64,000 nucleotides of DNA from Wenzhouxiangella limi (GCF_010499265.1 NZ_JAAGSC010000040.1:186001-250000); one strand, 5' to 3'. Counted from the stretch's first letter, positions 1 to 9,411 are shown. Notes: generated by a model not told the origin, from the letters alone. A program made the numbers and translations.

Positions 1-1502
1 AGCTCCTCGGCGCCGATACTGACCTCGCCGGTCTCGGGATTCCAGCGCACGACGCCGAAGTTCCACAGTCCCAGCCAAAGGCCTTGATCGTCATCGGCAA
101 GGATGGCGTTGACGGGCGCGGCGGCGATGTTGAGCGCCTTGAACAGGCGGTCATCGGCCTGCAGGCGATCATCTTTGGTGATTCGAAACAGGCCGCTGTC
201 GGTGGCAACCCAGACCGTTCCGGCGGCGCTTTGTGCCATTCCTTCCACCCGTCGCACGCCTGTGCTGGCGGGAAACTCCCAGGCGGACCATCGGTCCTCA
301 TCATCCCGGCGCAACAATCCGCCCGGAACGCCCAGCCATAGCCTCCCGGAATGGTCCGTGAGGATGGCCGAGGTCAGGCGGGATGCCTCGTCGGCCAGCT
401 CGGCGGGCGCCGCTTCGGCCAGTCTGTTGAAGACACGGTCGTGACGCTGCCCGTGGATGATTCCTCGATCCCGGCTACCGATCCACAGGTTCCCTTCGGT
501 GTCTTCGTAGAGCGCTCGGATGTCCACGTCGGGAATCAGGTGATAGCCGTTTTCAAGCAGCTCGAAACGGGGAGCGTGTTCGTCAATGCGGTACAGGCCG
601 TCGTGGGCCCCGACCCAGATGCCGCCGCGACGGCTTTCCAGGATGGCATTGACGCGTGGCATCGATCGTCTCGGGTCCGCTTCGAACTCGATCCGGCTCA
701 AGGAGTCATCCTCGGCGTTCCAGCGGAACACCCCAAGTTGTGAGCCGGCCCAGATCTGATCATGCGCCACCGCCACGGTGCGGACTTCAGCACCACGTTC
801 GAAGCGTTCAGCGGCGGACTCGTCCATCAGCAGGTGCGTCCACTCGGACAGATCATGGGACAGGCGGTAGAGGCCGCCAGAGGTTGCGAACCAGAGTCCG
901 CTGTCGTGCTCGACCATGCCCCAGATGCGCTCGGAGTACAGCGGATGATCGGGCTGATCGTGGGCAAAGCGCCGGATGGCGTCAGGCTCGCCGGAATCGA
1001 TCACATTGATCCCGGCCGTGGTTCCAATCCACAGCCTGCCGCGGCTGTCGATCATCAGTCGCTGGACCCGGTTGGCGGCCAGGGCATGGGGGTCGGCCGC
1101 GTCAGGCAGAAACTGGACAAAGGTCTGCTTGTCGGCATCCCAGTACTGCAATCCATTGCCCCAGCTGCCGACCCAGAGCCGGCCATCGTCGCTGACCCGC
1201 AGGGTCGAGATGTTGCTCCGGGCATTGTTTTCGATCAGCCCGTCCGACCACGACACCCAGTCCTCACTGTCGAAACGCAGGATGCCGTCGGTGTCACCGG
1301 CAAACCACAGGAAACCGAAGGGGTCTTCGAAGATTTCATAAACGGTGGACTGCCGTCCACCCAGGTGATCGGACAGACGATCGAACTCGAAATGCGCGCC
1401 GCGCTCCTGGGCGCTGGCGCCGTCGACGAAAAGGGTCAGCAAAAGGCCGCCGGCCAGGCCCATGAAGCGCCAGCTTGACCGCCTGCCGAGTTCCCGTTTC
1501 AT
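1..1502 (-). CDS. Two-component regulator propeller (Reg_prop) sensor protein, partial
   Basis: The reading frame starts at the ATG on the minus strand ending at 1502 and runs off the left edge, so only about 500 N-terminal residues are visible. A signal peptide or anchor is seen at about residues 13-31 (hydrophobic, ending DGASA). About ten propeller repeats follow, each with a core such as GRLWVGSWGNGLQYWD, GRLWIGTTAGINVID, GGIWVGAHDGLYRID or GNLWIGSRDRGIIHG. This is the periplasmic ligand-binding propeller of hybrid sensor proteins (PF07494 repeats). The missing C-terminal part would normally hold a Y_Y_Y domain and then a histidine kinase or GGDEF output, but that cannot be seen here. The ligand is unknown. 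The family assignment is firm; the output domain is not known. Confidence 0.85.
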   Translation of the reverse strand, partial: MKRELGRRSSWRFMGLAGGLLLTLFVDGASAQERGAHFEFDRLSDHLGGRQSTVYEIFEDPFGFLWFAGDTDGILRFDSEDWVSWSDGLIENNARSNISTLRVSDDGRLWVGSWGNGLQYWDADKQTFVQFLPDAADPHALAANRVQRLMIDSRGRLWIGTTAGINVIDSGEPDAIRRFAHDQPDHPLYSERIWGMVEHDSGLWFATSGGLYRLSHDLSEWTHLLMDESAAERFERGAEVRTVAVAHDQIWAGSQLGVFRWNAEDDSLSRIEFEADPRRSMPRVNAILESRRGGIWVGAHDGLYRIDEHAPRFELLENGYHLIPDVDIRALYEDTEGNLWIGSRDRGIIHGQRHDRVFNRLAEAAPAELADEASRLTSAILTDHSGRLWLGVPGGLLRRDDEDRWSAWEFPASTGVRRVEGMAQSAAGTVWVATDSGLFRITKDDRLQADDRLFKALNIAAAPVNAILADDDQGLWLGLWNFGVVRWNPETGEVSIGAEE

Positions 1503-1598
1503 GCCTGGCAGTGTAGCAGCGCAGCCGCCACGCCAGGCCGATCAAGAATACCGGCCCGGGGATTTGCGTAGCTGCCCCGGGCGGCCTTCTGGTTCCAG

Positions 1599-1612
1599 TT
1601 GACGTGGGTCAA
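1599..1612 (+). promoter_or_regulatory. ANR/FNR-type box upstream of tatA
   Basis: TTGACGTGGGTCAA is a perfect palindrome of the CRP/FNR family type (TTGAC-N4-GTCAA), 62 bases before the tatA start. Similar boxes stand before six other loci in the window. The match is seen; regulator identity is inferred. Confidence 0.5.
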
Positions 1613-1674
1613 GCGCGGTCTTGCCGCCGTCTGCTAGATTGCGGTCTCGTTTAAATATTTCAGGCAGGTGCACC

Positions 1675-1878
1675 ATGGGTATCGGTAATATCGGCGTCCC
1701 CCAGCTGATCATTCTTCTGGTTGTCGTCATGCTGGTCTTCGGGACCAAGAAAATTCGCAGCCTGGGCGGCGACCTGGGCGGCGCCATGCGCGACTTCCGC
1801 AAGGGCATGAACGAAACTGAAACAGCGGTGGAAGAGGCGGTCGAAGAGGTCCAGAGCGAACCCGCCGCCAAGGGCTGA
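1675..1878 (+). CDS. tatA: Sec-independent translocase subunit TatA
   Basis: A 67-residue protein with one N-terminal membrane helix (residues about 7-22, PQLIILLVVVMLVFG) followed by the family motif FGTKKIRSLGGDLGGAMRDF, an amphipathic helix and an acidic tail. TatA forms the export pore for folded Tat substrates. The start at 1675 (MGIGNIGVPQ) matches the usual TatA N-terminus; an upstream in-frame start would add 18 unrelated residues. No tatB or tatC is near, so it is a stand-alone tatA/E copy here. A Tat substrate, the hydrogenase small subunit, lies in the same window. Length is at the short end for the family. Confidence 0.93.
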   Translation: MGIGNIGVPQLIILLVVVMLVFGTKKIRSLGGDLGGAMRDFRKGMNETETAVEEAVEEVQSEPAAKG

Positions 1879-1895
1879 TTCATTGTCGCGGCGGT

Positions 1896-3128
1896 CTAGC
1901 CGCGCTCGTAGTGGCGGCGGTCGTTGCGCGTGCCGGTGTAGTACAGCCCGCCGGACAAGCCGAAGTCGGCCGGGTTGAGCGTTTCGGCGCGGTCGGCTGC
2001 TTCGCTGGCGCGGACCAGGCTCTCGTACTCCGCGATGGTCAGGCGCCGGCGCCTGGCCAGCGCCGGCGTTGGGTCAAGCGCTGACTGCCAGCGTCCCGCC
2101 GTGTCGCTGATCTTGCCCAGGCAGTGGGTGGCTCCGCAGCCGCTGCCGTAGGAAAACAGGCTGATGTCCTTGCCGGCCAGCTCGCCGCCGGCCTGGCGCA
2201 GAAGATCAATCAGCGCCAGGAACAGCGAGCCGGTGTAAATATTGCCGACCTCGGCATTGAGCGTCAGCCAGGGCGCGCACAGGCGTTCGTAGCTCTCGGT
2301 CAGCTGCTGCCAGGAGGCCGCCTCGGCTTTGCTGATGGTGTGTCCCAGCTCCATTTCCATCTCGCGCTGGTGGGCCTTGAAGGCCATCTTGACGAACGGC
2401 ACGTGGTACAGGCAGGCGCTGAGGCTGTCGAGCAGATCGTGCCGTTCGCCGACCGCGTCCAGACGCGCGCCTTTCAGGGCATCGAGGTAGCACTGGATGG
2501 AGTAGTGGCCGTCGGCCAGGGCGTGCTTGGAGTACAGCGGGCGCCAGAAATCCATCACCTGGCGGGTGTAGTCGCCAATGGTGCGCGGCTGGATCTGCAG
2601 CAGGCGCGGTTGATCGGAGACCACCATGGCCACCGCCCCCGCGCCCTGGGTGGGCTCACCGGGCGTTCCCAGGCCGTAGCTGGCGATGTCGGACGCGATC
2701 ACCAGCGCCTTGCGCCCGCGCGCCCGGCCCGAGGCGATCCAGTCCATCGATGAGGTCAGTCCGGCCATGGCGCCGTAGCAGGCGTGCTTGGTCTCGAAGG
2801 TGCGGCAGCGCTCGTCCAGGCCCAGCAGATCGTGGGCGTAGACCGCCACCGGCTTGCTGTGATCGACGCCGGTCTCGGTGCCGACGATCAGGGTACCGAT
2901 CTCGGCCGGGTCGACGTCGAAGGCCTTGAGCGCCAGGGCGCCGGCTTCGACCGCCATGGTGACGGTGTCCTCGCACGGGCTGGCGATGGCCATGCGGTTC
3001 TGGCCCAGGCCGTGGGTGAATTTGGCCGGATCGACGCCGCGGGCGCGGGCCAGGTCGGCCAGCTCGACGAACGCAGCCGGGCCGGCAAAGGCCAGCGCGT
3101 CGATACCGACGGAAATGGAGTCATTCAT
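1896..3128 (-). CDS. mvaS: Hydroxymethylglutaryl-CoA synthase (MvaS type)
   Basis: A 410-residue protein of the bacterial HMG-CoA synthase family, which condenses acetyl-CoA with acetoacetyl-CoA. The catalytic triad can be placed by family alignment: Glu85 in GTETGVDHSK, Cys117 in FETKHACYGA and His242 in YHVPFVKM. The C-terminal half carries GNIYTGSLFLAL and FSYGSGCGA, also typical. It starts five bases after the frdB stop, on the same strand, so it is probably cotranscribed with frdCAB. Most gammaproteobacteria make isoprenoids by the MEP route; a mevalonate branch, or a beta-branching role in polyketide synthesis, would each need partner genes that are not in this window. Family call sure; pathway unknown. 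Confidence 0.88.
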   Translation of the reverse strand: MNDSISVGIDALAFAGPAAFVELADLARARGVDPAKFTHGLGQNRMAIASPCEDTVTMAVEAGALALKAFDVDPAEIGTLIVGTETGVDHSKPVAVYAHDLLGLDERCRTFETKHACYGAMAGLTSSMDWIASGRARGRKALVIASDIASYGLGTPGEPTQGAGAVAMVVSDQPRLLQIQPRTIGDYTRQVMDFWRPLYSKHALADGHYSIQCYLDALKGARLDAVGERHDLLDSLSACLYHVPFVKMAFKAHQREMEMELGHTISKAEAASWQQLTESYERLCAPWLTLNAEVGNIYTGSLFLALIDLLRQAGGELAGKDISLFSYGSGCGATHCLGKISDTAGRWQSALDPTPALARRRRLTIAEYESLVRASEAADRAETLNPADFGLSGGLYYTGTRNDRRHYERG

Positions 3129-3133
3129 TTTTT

Positions 3134-3871
3134 CTAGGATACCGTAACCATCTTTCGCCGAATGAAGGCGATCTGGGTCTGCAGCGGCAGGTCCTTGGGG
3201 CAGACATCGTGGCAGCCGAGCAGGCTCATGCAGCCGAACACCCCGTTGTCGTCGCCGATGACCTGGTAGAAGTCAGCGTCCGTGCGCTGATCGCGCGGAT
3301 CCAGCCGAAAGCGCGCGATCTTGTTCAAGCCCACGGCGCCGACAAAGTCTTCGCGCATCCGCGCCGTGCCGCAGGCGGCGATGCAGCAGCCGCATTCGAT
3401 GCAGCGGTCGAGTTCGTAGATTTCTTCGGCCAGTTCCGGCTCCATGCGCTCTTCCAGGGCGTGGATGTCGGGCGTGGTCTGTTCGTGCACCCAGGTCTCC
3501 AGGCGCTCGCTCATGCCGCGCATCCACTCGCCGGTATCGACCGACAGATCGCCGATCAGCTTAAACAGCGGCAGCGGCGCCAGGGTGATCTCGGCCGGCA
3601 GGGTCGAGGTCAGGGTCCGGCAGGCCAGGCCGGGCCGGCCGTTGACGACCATGCCGCAGCTGCCGCAGATCCCGGCGCGGCAGACGAAGTCGTACTGCAG
3701 GTCGGGGGCAAAACGATCGCGGATCTCGTTCAAGGCGATGAACAGGGTCATGCCCTCGTATTCCTCGAGCTCGAAGCTTGCCCACTGCGGCTGGCTGTCC
3801 GGGTCGGCCGGATTGTGGCGCAGCACCTTGATGGTCAGGGCGCGGCCGGGCGCGCGGGTCTCGGTCTTCAT
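3134..3871 (-). CDS. frdB: Fumarate reductase/succinate dehydrogenase iron-sulfur subunit
   Basis: A 245-residue iron-sulfur subunit that carries electrons between the flavoprotein and the membrane haems. Cluster ligands are visible: the [2Fe-2S] motif [21 protein letters not shown] (given as CRAGICGSC plus the later Cys), the [4Fe-4S] motif [11 protein letters not shown] and the [3Fe-4S]/[4Fe-4S] region [12 protein letters not shown]. The start MKTETRA at 3871 overlaps the frdA stop by ATGA, showing translational coupling; a longer open frame upstream is only frdA read in another frame. Order C-A-B and sequence match the Wolinella succinogenes type of quinol:fumarate reductase. Confidence 0.95.
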   Translation of the reverse strand: MKTETRAPGRALTIKVLRHNPADPDSQPQWASFELEEYEGMTLFIALNEIRDRFAPDLQYDFVCRAGICGSCGMVVNGRPGLACRTLTSTLPAEITLAPLPLFKLIGDLSVDTGEWMRGMSERLETWVHEQTTPDIHALEERMEPELAEEIYELDRCIECGCCIAACGTARMREDFVGAVGLNKIARFRLDPRDQRTDADFYQVIGDDNGVFGCMSLLGCHDVCPKDLPLQTQIAFIRRKMVTVS

Positions 3872-5847
3872 GCGGTGGCCTCCAGGCGCTGGTTGCGCGG
3901 CCGGTATTTTTCCGGCAGCAGGTGATCGAAGGGCATCAGCGCGGCCTGGCGTGCGTGGCGGTCGTCGGGATCGACGGTTTCCAGGATCTTCTCGATCCGG
4001 GCATCTCGCTCGGCGCTGTCGGGATGATCGATGTAGTTGCGCGTGCCGTAGCCGCGAAAGCCCGGCGGCAGCTCCATGTCGGCCACGGCGATGGTCTCGT
4101 AGCCTAGATTTGGCAGGCTGGCCCCGGCCTCGGGCCAGGTGGTGATGGAGCGGTTGAGCCAGTCGCGGTCGTTGCGCTGCGGAAAGTCTTCGCGAAAGTG
4201 CGCGCCGCGGCTTTCGGTGCGCTCGCGCGCGCCCAGCGCCGCGCACAGGGCCAGCTTGAGCATCTTCGGCAAACGGTAGGCGGCAACCAGTTCGGGGTTG
4301 GGCCCGGGAGCGCTGCTGCGCACACCCAGATTGCGGCTGCGCGCGAGCAGGTCCTCAAGCTCGTCGACGGCGCGGTCGAGTTCTTCGCCGGTGCGGAAGA
4401 TGCCGACCTGGTCGATCATGATCTCTTCCATGCGCTGCCGGATCGGGCCGGCCTGCTCGCGACCGCCGCCCGAGACCAGCCGGTCGAGCCCGGCCTGTTC
4501 GCGCTCGACGAACTCGCGCACCAGCCCGGTGGAGACATTGATATCGCTGGCTGAATCGGCGCAGTAGTCGGCGATGAATTCGGATACGATCATGCCGGCC
4601 ACCACGGTCTCGGCCACCGAGTTGCCGCCCAGGCGGTTGAAGCCGTGCATGTCCCAACAGGCCGCCTCGCCGCAGGCAAACAGGCCTTTGAGCGTGGTGC
4701 TCTCGCCGCGGTGATCGGTGCGGATGCCGCCCATGGAGTAGTGCTGGGTCGGGCGCACCGGGATCCAGTCGTTGGCCGGATCGATCCCCAGGAAGTAGCG
4801 GCAGATGTCGGTGACTTCGCGCAGGTTCTTGTGGACGTGATCCTTGCCGAGGACGCTGATGTCCAGCCACAGATGATCGCCGTAGGGCGATTTCACCCCG
4901 AGCCCCTTGCGCATGTGCTCAGTCATGCGCCGCGAGACCACGTCGCGGGAGGCCAACTCGCGCTTTTCGGGCTCGTAGTCGGGCATGAAGCGGTGGCCGT
5001 TGACGTCGCGCAGGATGCCGCCGTCGCCGCGGCAGCCCTCGGTGGTCAGGATCCCGGCCGGGACGATGGCGGTGGGATGAAACTGCACGGCTTCCATGTT
5101 GCCCAGCTCGGCCACGCCGGTCTCCAGGGCAATGGCCGTGCCGGTGCCTTCACAGATGACGGCGTTGGTCGAGACCTTGTAGATGCGCCCATACCCGCCG
5201 GTGGCGATGGTGGTGGCCCGGGCCAGGAAGGCAGTCAGCTCGCCGGTGACCAGGCTTCGAACAACCGCCCCGTAGCAGCGTCCGCTTTCGTGGATCAGGG
5301 CCAGGGCTTCCATGCGCTCCATGACCGGGATGCCGTTGGCGATGGTCTGATCGCCCAGGGCAAACAGCATGGCGTGACCGGTGCCGTCGGAGGTGTAGCA
5401 GGTGCGCCATTTCTTGGTGCCGCCGAAATCGCGCGCGGTGATCAGGCCGTGGGCTGATTCCGACTCGGTGATGACCACCCGCTCGGCGTTGATCACGGCC
5501 TCGCGCTCGCCTTGCTTGACCCGGTTCCAGGGCACGCCCCAGCCGGCCAGCTCGCGGATGGCCTTGGGCGCCACGTGCGTGAACATGCGCGCTACGCGCT
5601 GATCGGCCCCCCAGTCGCTGCCCTTGACGGTGTCTTCGAAATGAACGTCCTCGTTGTCACCGCTGCCCATGGATGAATGCCCCAGGCTGGCCTGCATGCC
5701 GCCTTGCGCGGCGGCCGAGTGCGAGCGCTTGGCCGGGACCAGGCTCAGGACAATGGTGTCGAATCCGCGCTGCTTGACGCCCACGGCGGTGCGCAGGCCG
5801 GCCAGCCCGCCGCCGATCACGAGCACATCGGTGTAGACGATCTTCAT
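3868..5847 (-). CDS. frdA: Fumarate reductase flavoprotein subunit (Wolinella type)
   Basis: A 659-residue flavoprotein holding the dicarboxylate site. The N-terminal dinucleotide fold reads [10 protein letters not shown] (residues 10-19). His43 in [11 protein letters not shown] is the expected covalent FAD ligand. NFGGTKKW-like [55 protein letters not shown] and [10 protein letters not shown] are all present and agree closely with the epsilonproteobacterial FrdA as I remember it. It overlaps frdC and frdB by ATGA at both ends. Such enzymes can run as fumarate reductase or succinate dehydrogenase; the menaquinone genes and the FNR box before frdC favour anaerobic fumarate reduction. Confidence 0.95.
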   Translation of the reverse strand: MKIVYTDVLVIGGGLAGLRTAVGVKQRGFDTIVLSLVPAKRSHSAAAQGGMQASLGHSSMGSGDNEDVHFEDTVKGSDWGADQRVARMFTHVAPKAIRELAGWGVPWNRVKQGEREAVINAERVVITESESAHGLITARDFGGTKKWRTCYTSDGTGHAMLFALGDQTIANGIPVMERMEALALIHESGRCYGAVVRSLVTGELTAFLARATTIATGGYGRIYKVSTNAVICEGTGTAIALETGVAELGNMEAVQFHPTAIVPAGILTTEGCRGDGGILRDVNGHRFMPDYEPEKRELASRDVVSRRMTEHMRKGLGVKSPYGDHLWLDISVLGKDHVHKNLREVTDICRYFLGIDPANDWIPVRPTQHYSMGGIRTDHRGESTTLKGLFACGEAACWDMHGFNRLGGNSVAETVVAGMIVSEFIADYCADSASDINVSTGLVREFVEREQAGLDRLVSGGGREQAGPIRQRMEEIMIDQVGIFRTGEELDRAVDELEDLLARSRNLGVRSSAPGPNPELVAAYRLPKMLKLALCAALGARERTESRGAHFREDFPQRNDRDWLNRSITTWPEAGASLPNLGYETIAVADMELPPGFRGYGTRNYIDHPDSAERDARIEKILETVDPDDRHARQAALMPFDHLLPEKYRPRNQRLEATA

Positions 5848-6551
5848 GATCCAAGCCCCTCAACGACGGTGCCGAAATGGTCCTGGCCGGTCAGGCCGAT
5901 ATGGACGAAAGCGCCCAGCGCGGCCAGGCTCATGGTCAGATAAACTGCGGTCACGATCCAGACCGCTTTTTTCAAGGTCTTGCGCCGCCGGTTCGGATCC
6001 TTGCCCTCGAACCAGCCCCACTTGACCGCCAACCGGTACAGGCCAACGGCCGCGTGCAGCACGACCGCGACGGTCAGCAACAGGTACAGTGGCCACTTCC
6101 ACTCAAACACGATGCGGTAGGCGGATCCTGCCGGGCCGATCGTTTGCGGCTGGGTCATGATGATGTACAGATGGACCGAGGCCAGGAAGAACATCGCGAA
6201 CCCGGTCCAGATCTGCAGCCACCACAGGCTGGTATCGCCGTGGCGCATCTCTTTCATATGGGTGCGGAACGTGCGGTACTGGCGGGCGTTTTGCGGGAAC
6301 TTGCGCATGGCCAGGCCCGCGTGGGCAATGAAGATGGCGAACACCACCAGCACCACCGCGGTGGTGATCAGGGGAATCTTTTCGCCGAAAATCAGCTTGC
6401 CTTCCAGCGCGCCGGAGACGAAATCGAAGGCCCCGGCACCGAGCAGAATCGACGAGTCGAAGATCAGGTGGAAGGCCATGAAGACCGCCAGCACCAGGCC
6501 TGTGATACTTTGCGCCAGGTCGAGTCTGGCGGGCAAGAGAGAGTTTTTCAC
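5844..6551 (-). CDS. frdC: Diheme cytochrome b subunit of fumarate reductase
   Basis: A 235-residue membrane anchor, if started at the GTG at 6551, which has AGGA five bases upstream; the open frame extends further but those residues look unlike the family and run into the divergent promoter. Five membrane helices are predicted by eye. The four haem-ligand histidines of the Wolinella protein are kept: His28, His77 ([13 protein letters not shown]), His127 ([17 protein letters not shown]) and His166 ([20 protein letters not shown]). The Glu two residues before the last ligand, Glu180 of the Wolinella E-pathway, is Val164 here. It passes electrons between menaquinol and FrdB. The frame end overlaps the frdA start by ATGA. 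Confidence 0.9.
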   Translation of the reverse strand: MKNSLLPARLDLAQSITGLVLAVFMAFHLIFDSSILLGAGAFDFVSGALEGKLIFGEKIPLITTAVVLVVFAIFIAHAGLAMRKFPQNARQYRTFRTHMKEMRHGDTSLWWLQIWTGFAMFFLASVHLYIIMTQPQTIGPAGSAYRIVFEWKWPLYLLLTVAVVLHAAVGLYRLAVKWGWFEGKDPNRRRKTLKKAVWIVTAVYLTMSLAALGAFVHIGLTGQDHFGTVVEGLGS

Positions 6552-6617
6552 GTCGGTCCTCGCGGCAGAGCCAGGTCGATAAGGGGCGAAAGCTAGCATT
6601 GCCGCCGCCGGCAGCGA

Positions 6618-6631
6618 TTGATACATATCAA
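6618..6631 (+). promoter_or_regulatory. FNR/ANR box upstream of frdCAB
   Basis: TTGATACATATCAA is a perfect match to the FNR consensus TTGAT-N4-ATCAA. It lies 67 bases before the GTG of frdC and 72 bases before the divergent SDR gene, so it can activate the former, act on the latter, or both. Confidence 0.7.
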
Positions 6632-6702
6632 GCGGTTGTGGCCTGACGATTCGATACATTGCACTGCGCCGGATCATTCGGCCGCCAGAAAGGGTTGTTG
6701 AC

Positions 6703-8208
6703 ATGAACGACGACAGCGACAGCATCGCCCGGGTGCCAGCGGACGATTCAAGACCCTGGGTGGTCAGCGGCGTGACCGGCTACATGGGCGGTCATCTGGC
6801 GACCTACCTGCTCGATCAGGGCATCCCGGTTCGGGCCATGGCGCGCACGCCGGAAAAGCTCGAGGGGGTACGCTGGCCGGAACGCTGGCCGCACTGCGAG
6901 GTTGTCCGGGGAGACGTGCTCGACCCGGACAGTCTGGTCGGCAAGTTCGACGGCGTGCGCGTGGCCTTCTACCTGATTCACGCCATGTGCGCCGGCAAGA
7001 ACTACATGCAGCTTGAAATCGACGGCGCGCGCAATTTTGCCCAGGCCGCGGCCGCCGGCGGCGTCGAGCGGGTGTTCTACATCGGCGGCCTGGTGCCCGA
7101 CGGTGCCGACACCCAGCACATCGTGGCGCGCAAGCGGATCGGCGATACCCTGCGCGAGGGCAGCGTGCCGGTGACCGAAATCCGTGCCGGCATCATCGTC
7201 GGGCCCGGTTCGGCCGCCTTCGAGGTCATGCGCGATGCCATTTTTCATCTGCCGTTCCTGGTTTCGCCGCCTTACGTGGATCGAGTCTCGCCGCCGATCG
7301 CGCTGGAGAACATGTGCAAGTACGCCATGGAGCTGGCGGTCATGCCCGAAGCGGCCGGCGAAATTTTCGATGCCGCCGGCCCCGACGTGATGTCGTACGC
7401 CGACCAGATGCGGATCATCGCCGAGGTCGGCGGCGTCAAGCCGAGAAAAATCCTGCGCATCCCGTTTCTGACCGAGCGCATGGCCGCGGTTTTCCTGCCG
7501 CTGGTCAGCGCCGTGCCGTCGTCGATCGCCGGGGCGCTGATCGAGGGCATGCGCCAGAACTTCACCGCCGACGATACGCGCATCCGCGAACTGGTGCCGC
7601 AGCGCCTGCTGAGCTACCGCGAGGCGACCGAGGCGGTGTATGAGGAAGAGCGTAACCAGCCGGTTTACACCCGCTGGGTGGACGGCGGGTTCGTGTTTCG
7701 CGGCATGAACCACCACAGCGCCTACTACGGCAAGCAGGCCACCGGCAACTACTGGACCAAGGCCAGCCCCGAGGCGGTGTGGAAAATCATGACCCGCATC
7801 GGCGGGGAAAACCGCTATTTCTATCTCAACATCCTGTGGACCATCCGCGAGTGGATCGACTGGCTGGTCGGCGGGCGCGGCCGGCGGCGCTTTCGGCGCG
7901 ACCCGGAGGTGATCGAGCTCGGCGATGAGATCGATTCCTGGGAGGTCATCGCCATGGAGCCGGGCGAGCGCTTTACCCTGCGCTTTGGCATGAAGGCGCC
8001 CGGCGACGGCGTGCTGGAGTTTGCTGCCATACCTGACGGCGAGGGCACGCGGATCCACGCCACGGCGACCTGGCATCCGGCCGGCACCTGGGGGCTGCTG
8101 TACTGGCACGCCATGTATTTACCCCACCTGGTGCTGTTCAATGGACTCACGCGCTCGATCGGCGAACGCGCCGAGCGCCTGGAAGCGGAGAATCAACAAC
8201 ATGCCTGA
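6703..8208 (+). CDS. SDR-family NAD(P)-binding protein with C-terminal DUF2867 domain
   Basis: A 501-residue two-part protein. Residues about 18-300 are an atypical short-chain dehydrogenase/reductase or NmrA-like fold with the nucleotide motif SGVTGYMGGHLA and a GGVERVFYIGGLVPDG strand-turn. Residues about 340-490 match the DUF2867 fold (AYYGKQATGNYWTKASPEAVWKIM, FLFGM-like TLRFGMKAPGDG), a START-like module often fused to such reductases. The substrate is unknown. It is transcribed away from frdCAB and overlaps the downstream hemG-like gene by eight bases, so the two are coupled. Confidence 0.82.
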   Translation: MNDDSDSIARVPADDSRPWVVSGVTGYMGGHLATYLLDQGIPVRAMARTPEKLEGVRWPERWPHCEVVRGDVLDPDSLVGKFDGVRVAFYLIHAMCAGKNYMQLEIDGARNFAQAAAAGGVERVFYIGGLVPDGADTQHIVARKRIGDTLREGSVPVTEIRAGIIVGPGSAAFEVMRDAIFHLPFLVSPPYVDRVSPPIALENMCKYAMELAVMPEAAGEIFDAAGPDVMSYADQMRIIAEVGGVKPRKILRIPFLTERMAAVFLPLVSAVPSSIAGALIEGMRQNFTADDTRIRELVPQRLLSYREATEAVYEEERNQPVYTRWVDGGFVFRGMNHHSAYYGKQATGNYWTKASPEAVWKIMTRIGGENRYFYLNILWTIREWIDWLVGGRGRRRFRRDPEVIELGDEIDSWEVIAMEPGERFTLRFGMKAPGDGVLEFAAIPDGEGTRIHATATWHPAGTWGLLYWHAMYLPHLVLFNGLTRSIGERAERLEAENQQHA

Positions 8209-8752
8209 CGTCCTGATTGTCTACGCCAGCCGCGATGGCCATACCCGTGCCATCGTCCAGCGCATGCAGCGGCGTCTGGACGGCCGCGGCGTCGAGGTGC
8301 GTCTGGTCGACGTGGATTCGGCCAGCGACCTGGATCCTTCGGCCTTCCGCGTCGTGGCCGTAGGCGGCAGCGTGGTTTACGGCAAGCACGACCCGCGCCT
8401 GGCTTCTTTTGTGGCCGACAACGCCGAGCGCCTGGACTCGTGCCAAACGGTGTTTTTCTCGGTCAACCTGATCGCGCGCAAGCCGGAGAAGCGCACCATC
8501 GAGGGCAATGTTTACGTGCGCAAATTTCTCGACGCGTTGCCGATCACGCCCGACCACGTCGAGATCATCGCCGGCAAGCTCGACTATCCCAGCTACGGTT
8601 TTATAGACCGGATCATGATCCAGCTGACGATGAAGTTCACCGACGGACCGACCGACCGCAGCACGGTGATCGACTACACCGACTACGACCAGGTCGACGC
8701 ATTTGCCGACAAGCTCCAGGCGATGGCGGAGGAAACCTCGGCCGTCGACTGA
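8201..8752 (+). CDS. hemG: HemG-like flavodoxin (protoporphyrinogen IX dehydrogenase family)
   Basis: A 183-residue flavodoxin-fold protein. The FMN phosphate loop is YASRDGHTRAI at residues 9-19, and the family segment FFSVNLIARKPEKRTIEGN is present, as in E. coli HemG, which oxidises protoporphyrinogen IX with a quinone as acceptor and so allows haem synthesis without oxygen. Length agrees with HemG (about 180). The start at 8201 overlaps the SDR gene; the upstream extension of the frame is that gene read out of phase. A second paralogue is at 32443-32982. One of the two could have another quinone-linked role. Confidence 0.85.
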   Translation: MPDVLIVYASRDGHTRAIVQRMQRRLDGRGVEVRLVDVDSASDLDPSAFRVVAVGGSVVYGKHDPRLASFVADNAERLDSCQTVFFSVNLIARKPEKRTIEGNVYVRKFLDALPITPDHVEIIAGKLDYPSYGFIDRIMIQLTMKFTDGPTDRSTVIDYTDYDQVDAFADKLQAMAEETSAVD

Positions 8753-8877
8753 ATCTGGTTTCACGGGTGCTTCACCGCCAGCGTGTTTCGATCAGGGGCG
8801 AGTAGGGCGTTGGAGCGCAGCCTCGGTGCTGCAATGCAAACGTCCCTTCCTTCATCCAAAACCCAAGGAGCGCAAGA

Positions 8878-9084
8878 ATGGCAGAACATCCAAAAGACTG
8901 GTCCGAACTGGCGATCAGCCTGTACGACAAGCTCACCGGCCGCAATGCTGAAATCACCTACGAGTTCAAGGATTTTAATCTCGACGTGCCGTCCGGTCCC
9001 GGCGACAAGGCGCAGTACGCCCGCTGGGGCATGAATGGCTCGCTTGTCATTCGCGCTCGCGACATGAAGACGCCCGCCAAGTAA
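8878..9084 (+). CDS. Hypothetical protein, N-terminal part of a frame with an in-frame stop
   Basis: A 68-residue product preceded by AAGGAG seven bases before the ATG. No family recognised. The TAA at 9082-9084 is followed directly, in the same frame, by a 108-codon open stretch (9085-9411) that has no ribosome binding site of its own. The two parts may be one 177-codon gene broken by a nonsense change, a sequencing error, or a true short gene followed by another. The first half is polar with a GSLVIRARD strand-like end. Confidence 0.55.
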   Translation: MAEHPKDWSELAISLYDKLTGRNAEITYEFKDFNLDVPSGPGDKAQYARWGMNGSLVIRARDMKTPAK

Positions 9085-9411
9085 GTGCGCGGCCCGCTCG
9101 ACATCGAAGCCGATCTGGCCATCCGGGCCGGATCGGATTCGATCAGCGTTCGCGCCCGCGGGCGCGGCGTTCAGGTCGATACCACCTCGCTGGCGGTCTT
9201 TCGCCAGCTGCCCTCGGATTACCGGGGCTTGCACAATCTTCGCAAAATCGCCTTCGGGCTGGCCCTGTCTGATCAGGCCATGACCCTTTCCTCTCGGGGC
9301 GTGCCCATCATCGACCTGGATCCGGCCCAGCGCGGTCGCTGGCTTGGCTGGCTGCTGCGCGTGCCCGGTTTCCGGCTGCATTTCTTCAACTGGCTGCGCC
9401 ACCGCCGCTGA
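9085..9411 (+). CDS. Hypothetical protein, continues the 8878-9084 frame after a TAA
   Basis: This stretch begins with GTG directly after the upstream TAA and encodes 108 residues ending in a basic, aromatic tail (FRLHFFNWLRHRR). No Shine-Dalgarno sequence is seen before the GTG. Codon use looks coding: the G+C bias at third positions continues from the first half. No domain recognised. It is best read as the C-terminal part of the gene that starts at 8878, now split, but independent reinitiation cannot be excluded. Confidence 0.45.
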   Translation: MRGPLDIEADLAIRAGSDSISVRARGRGVQVDTTSLAVFRQLPSDYRGLHNLRKIAFGLALSDQAMTLSSRGVPIIDLDPAQRGRWLGWLLRVPGFRLHFFNWLRHRR

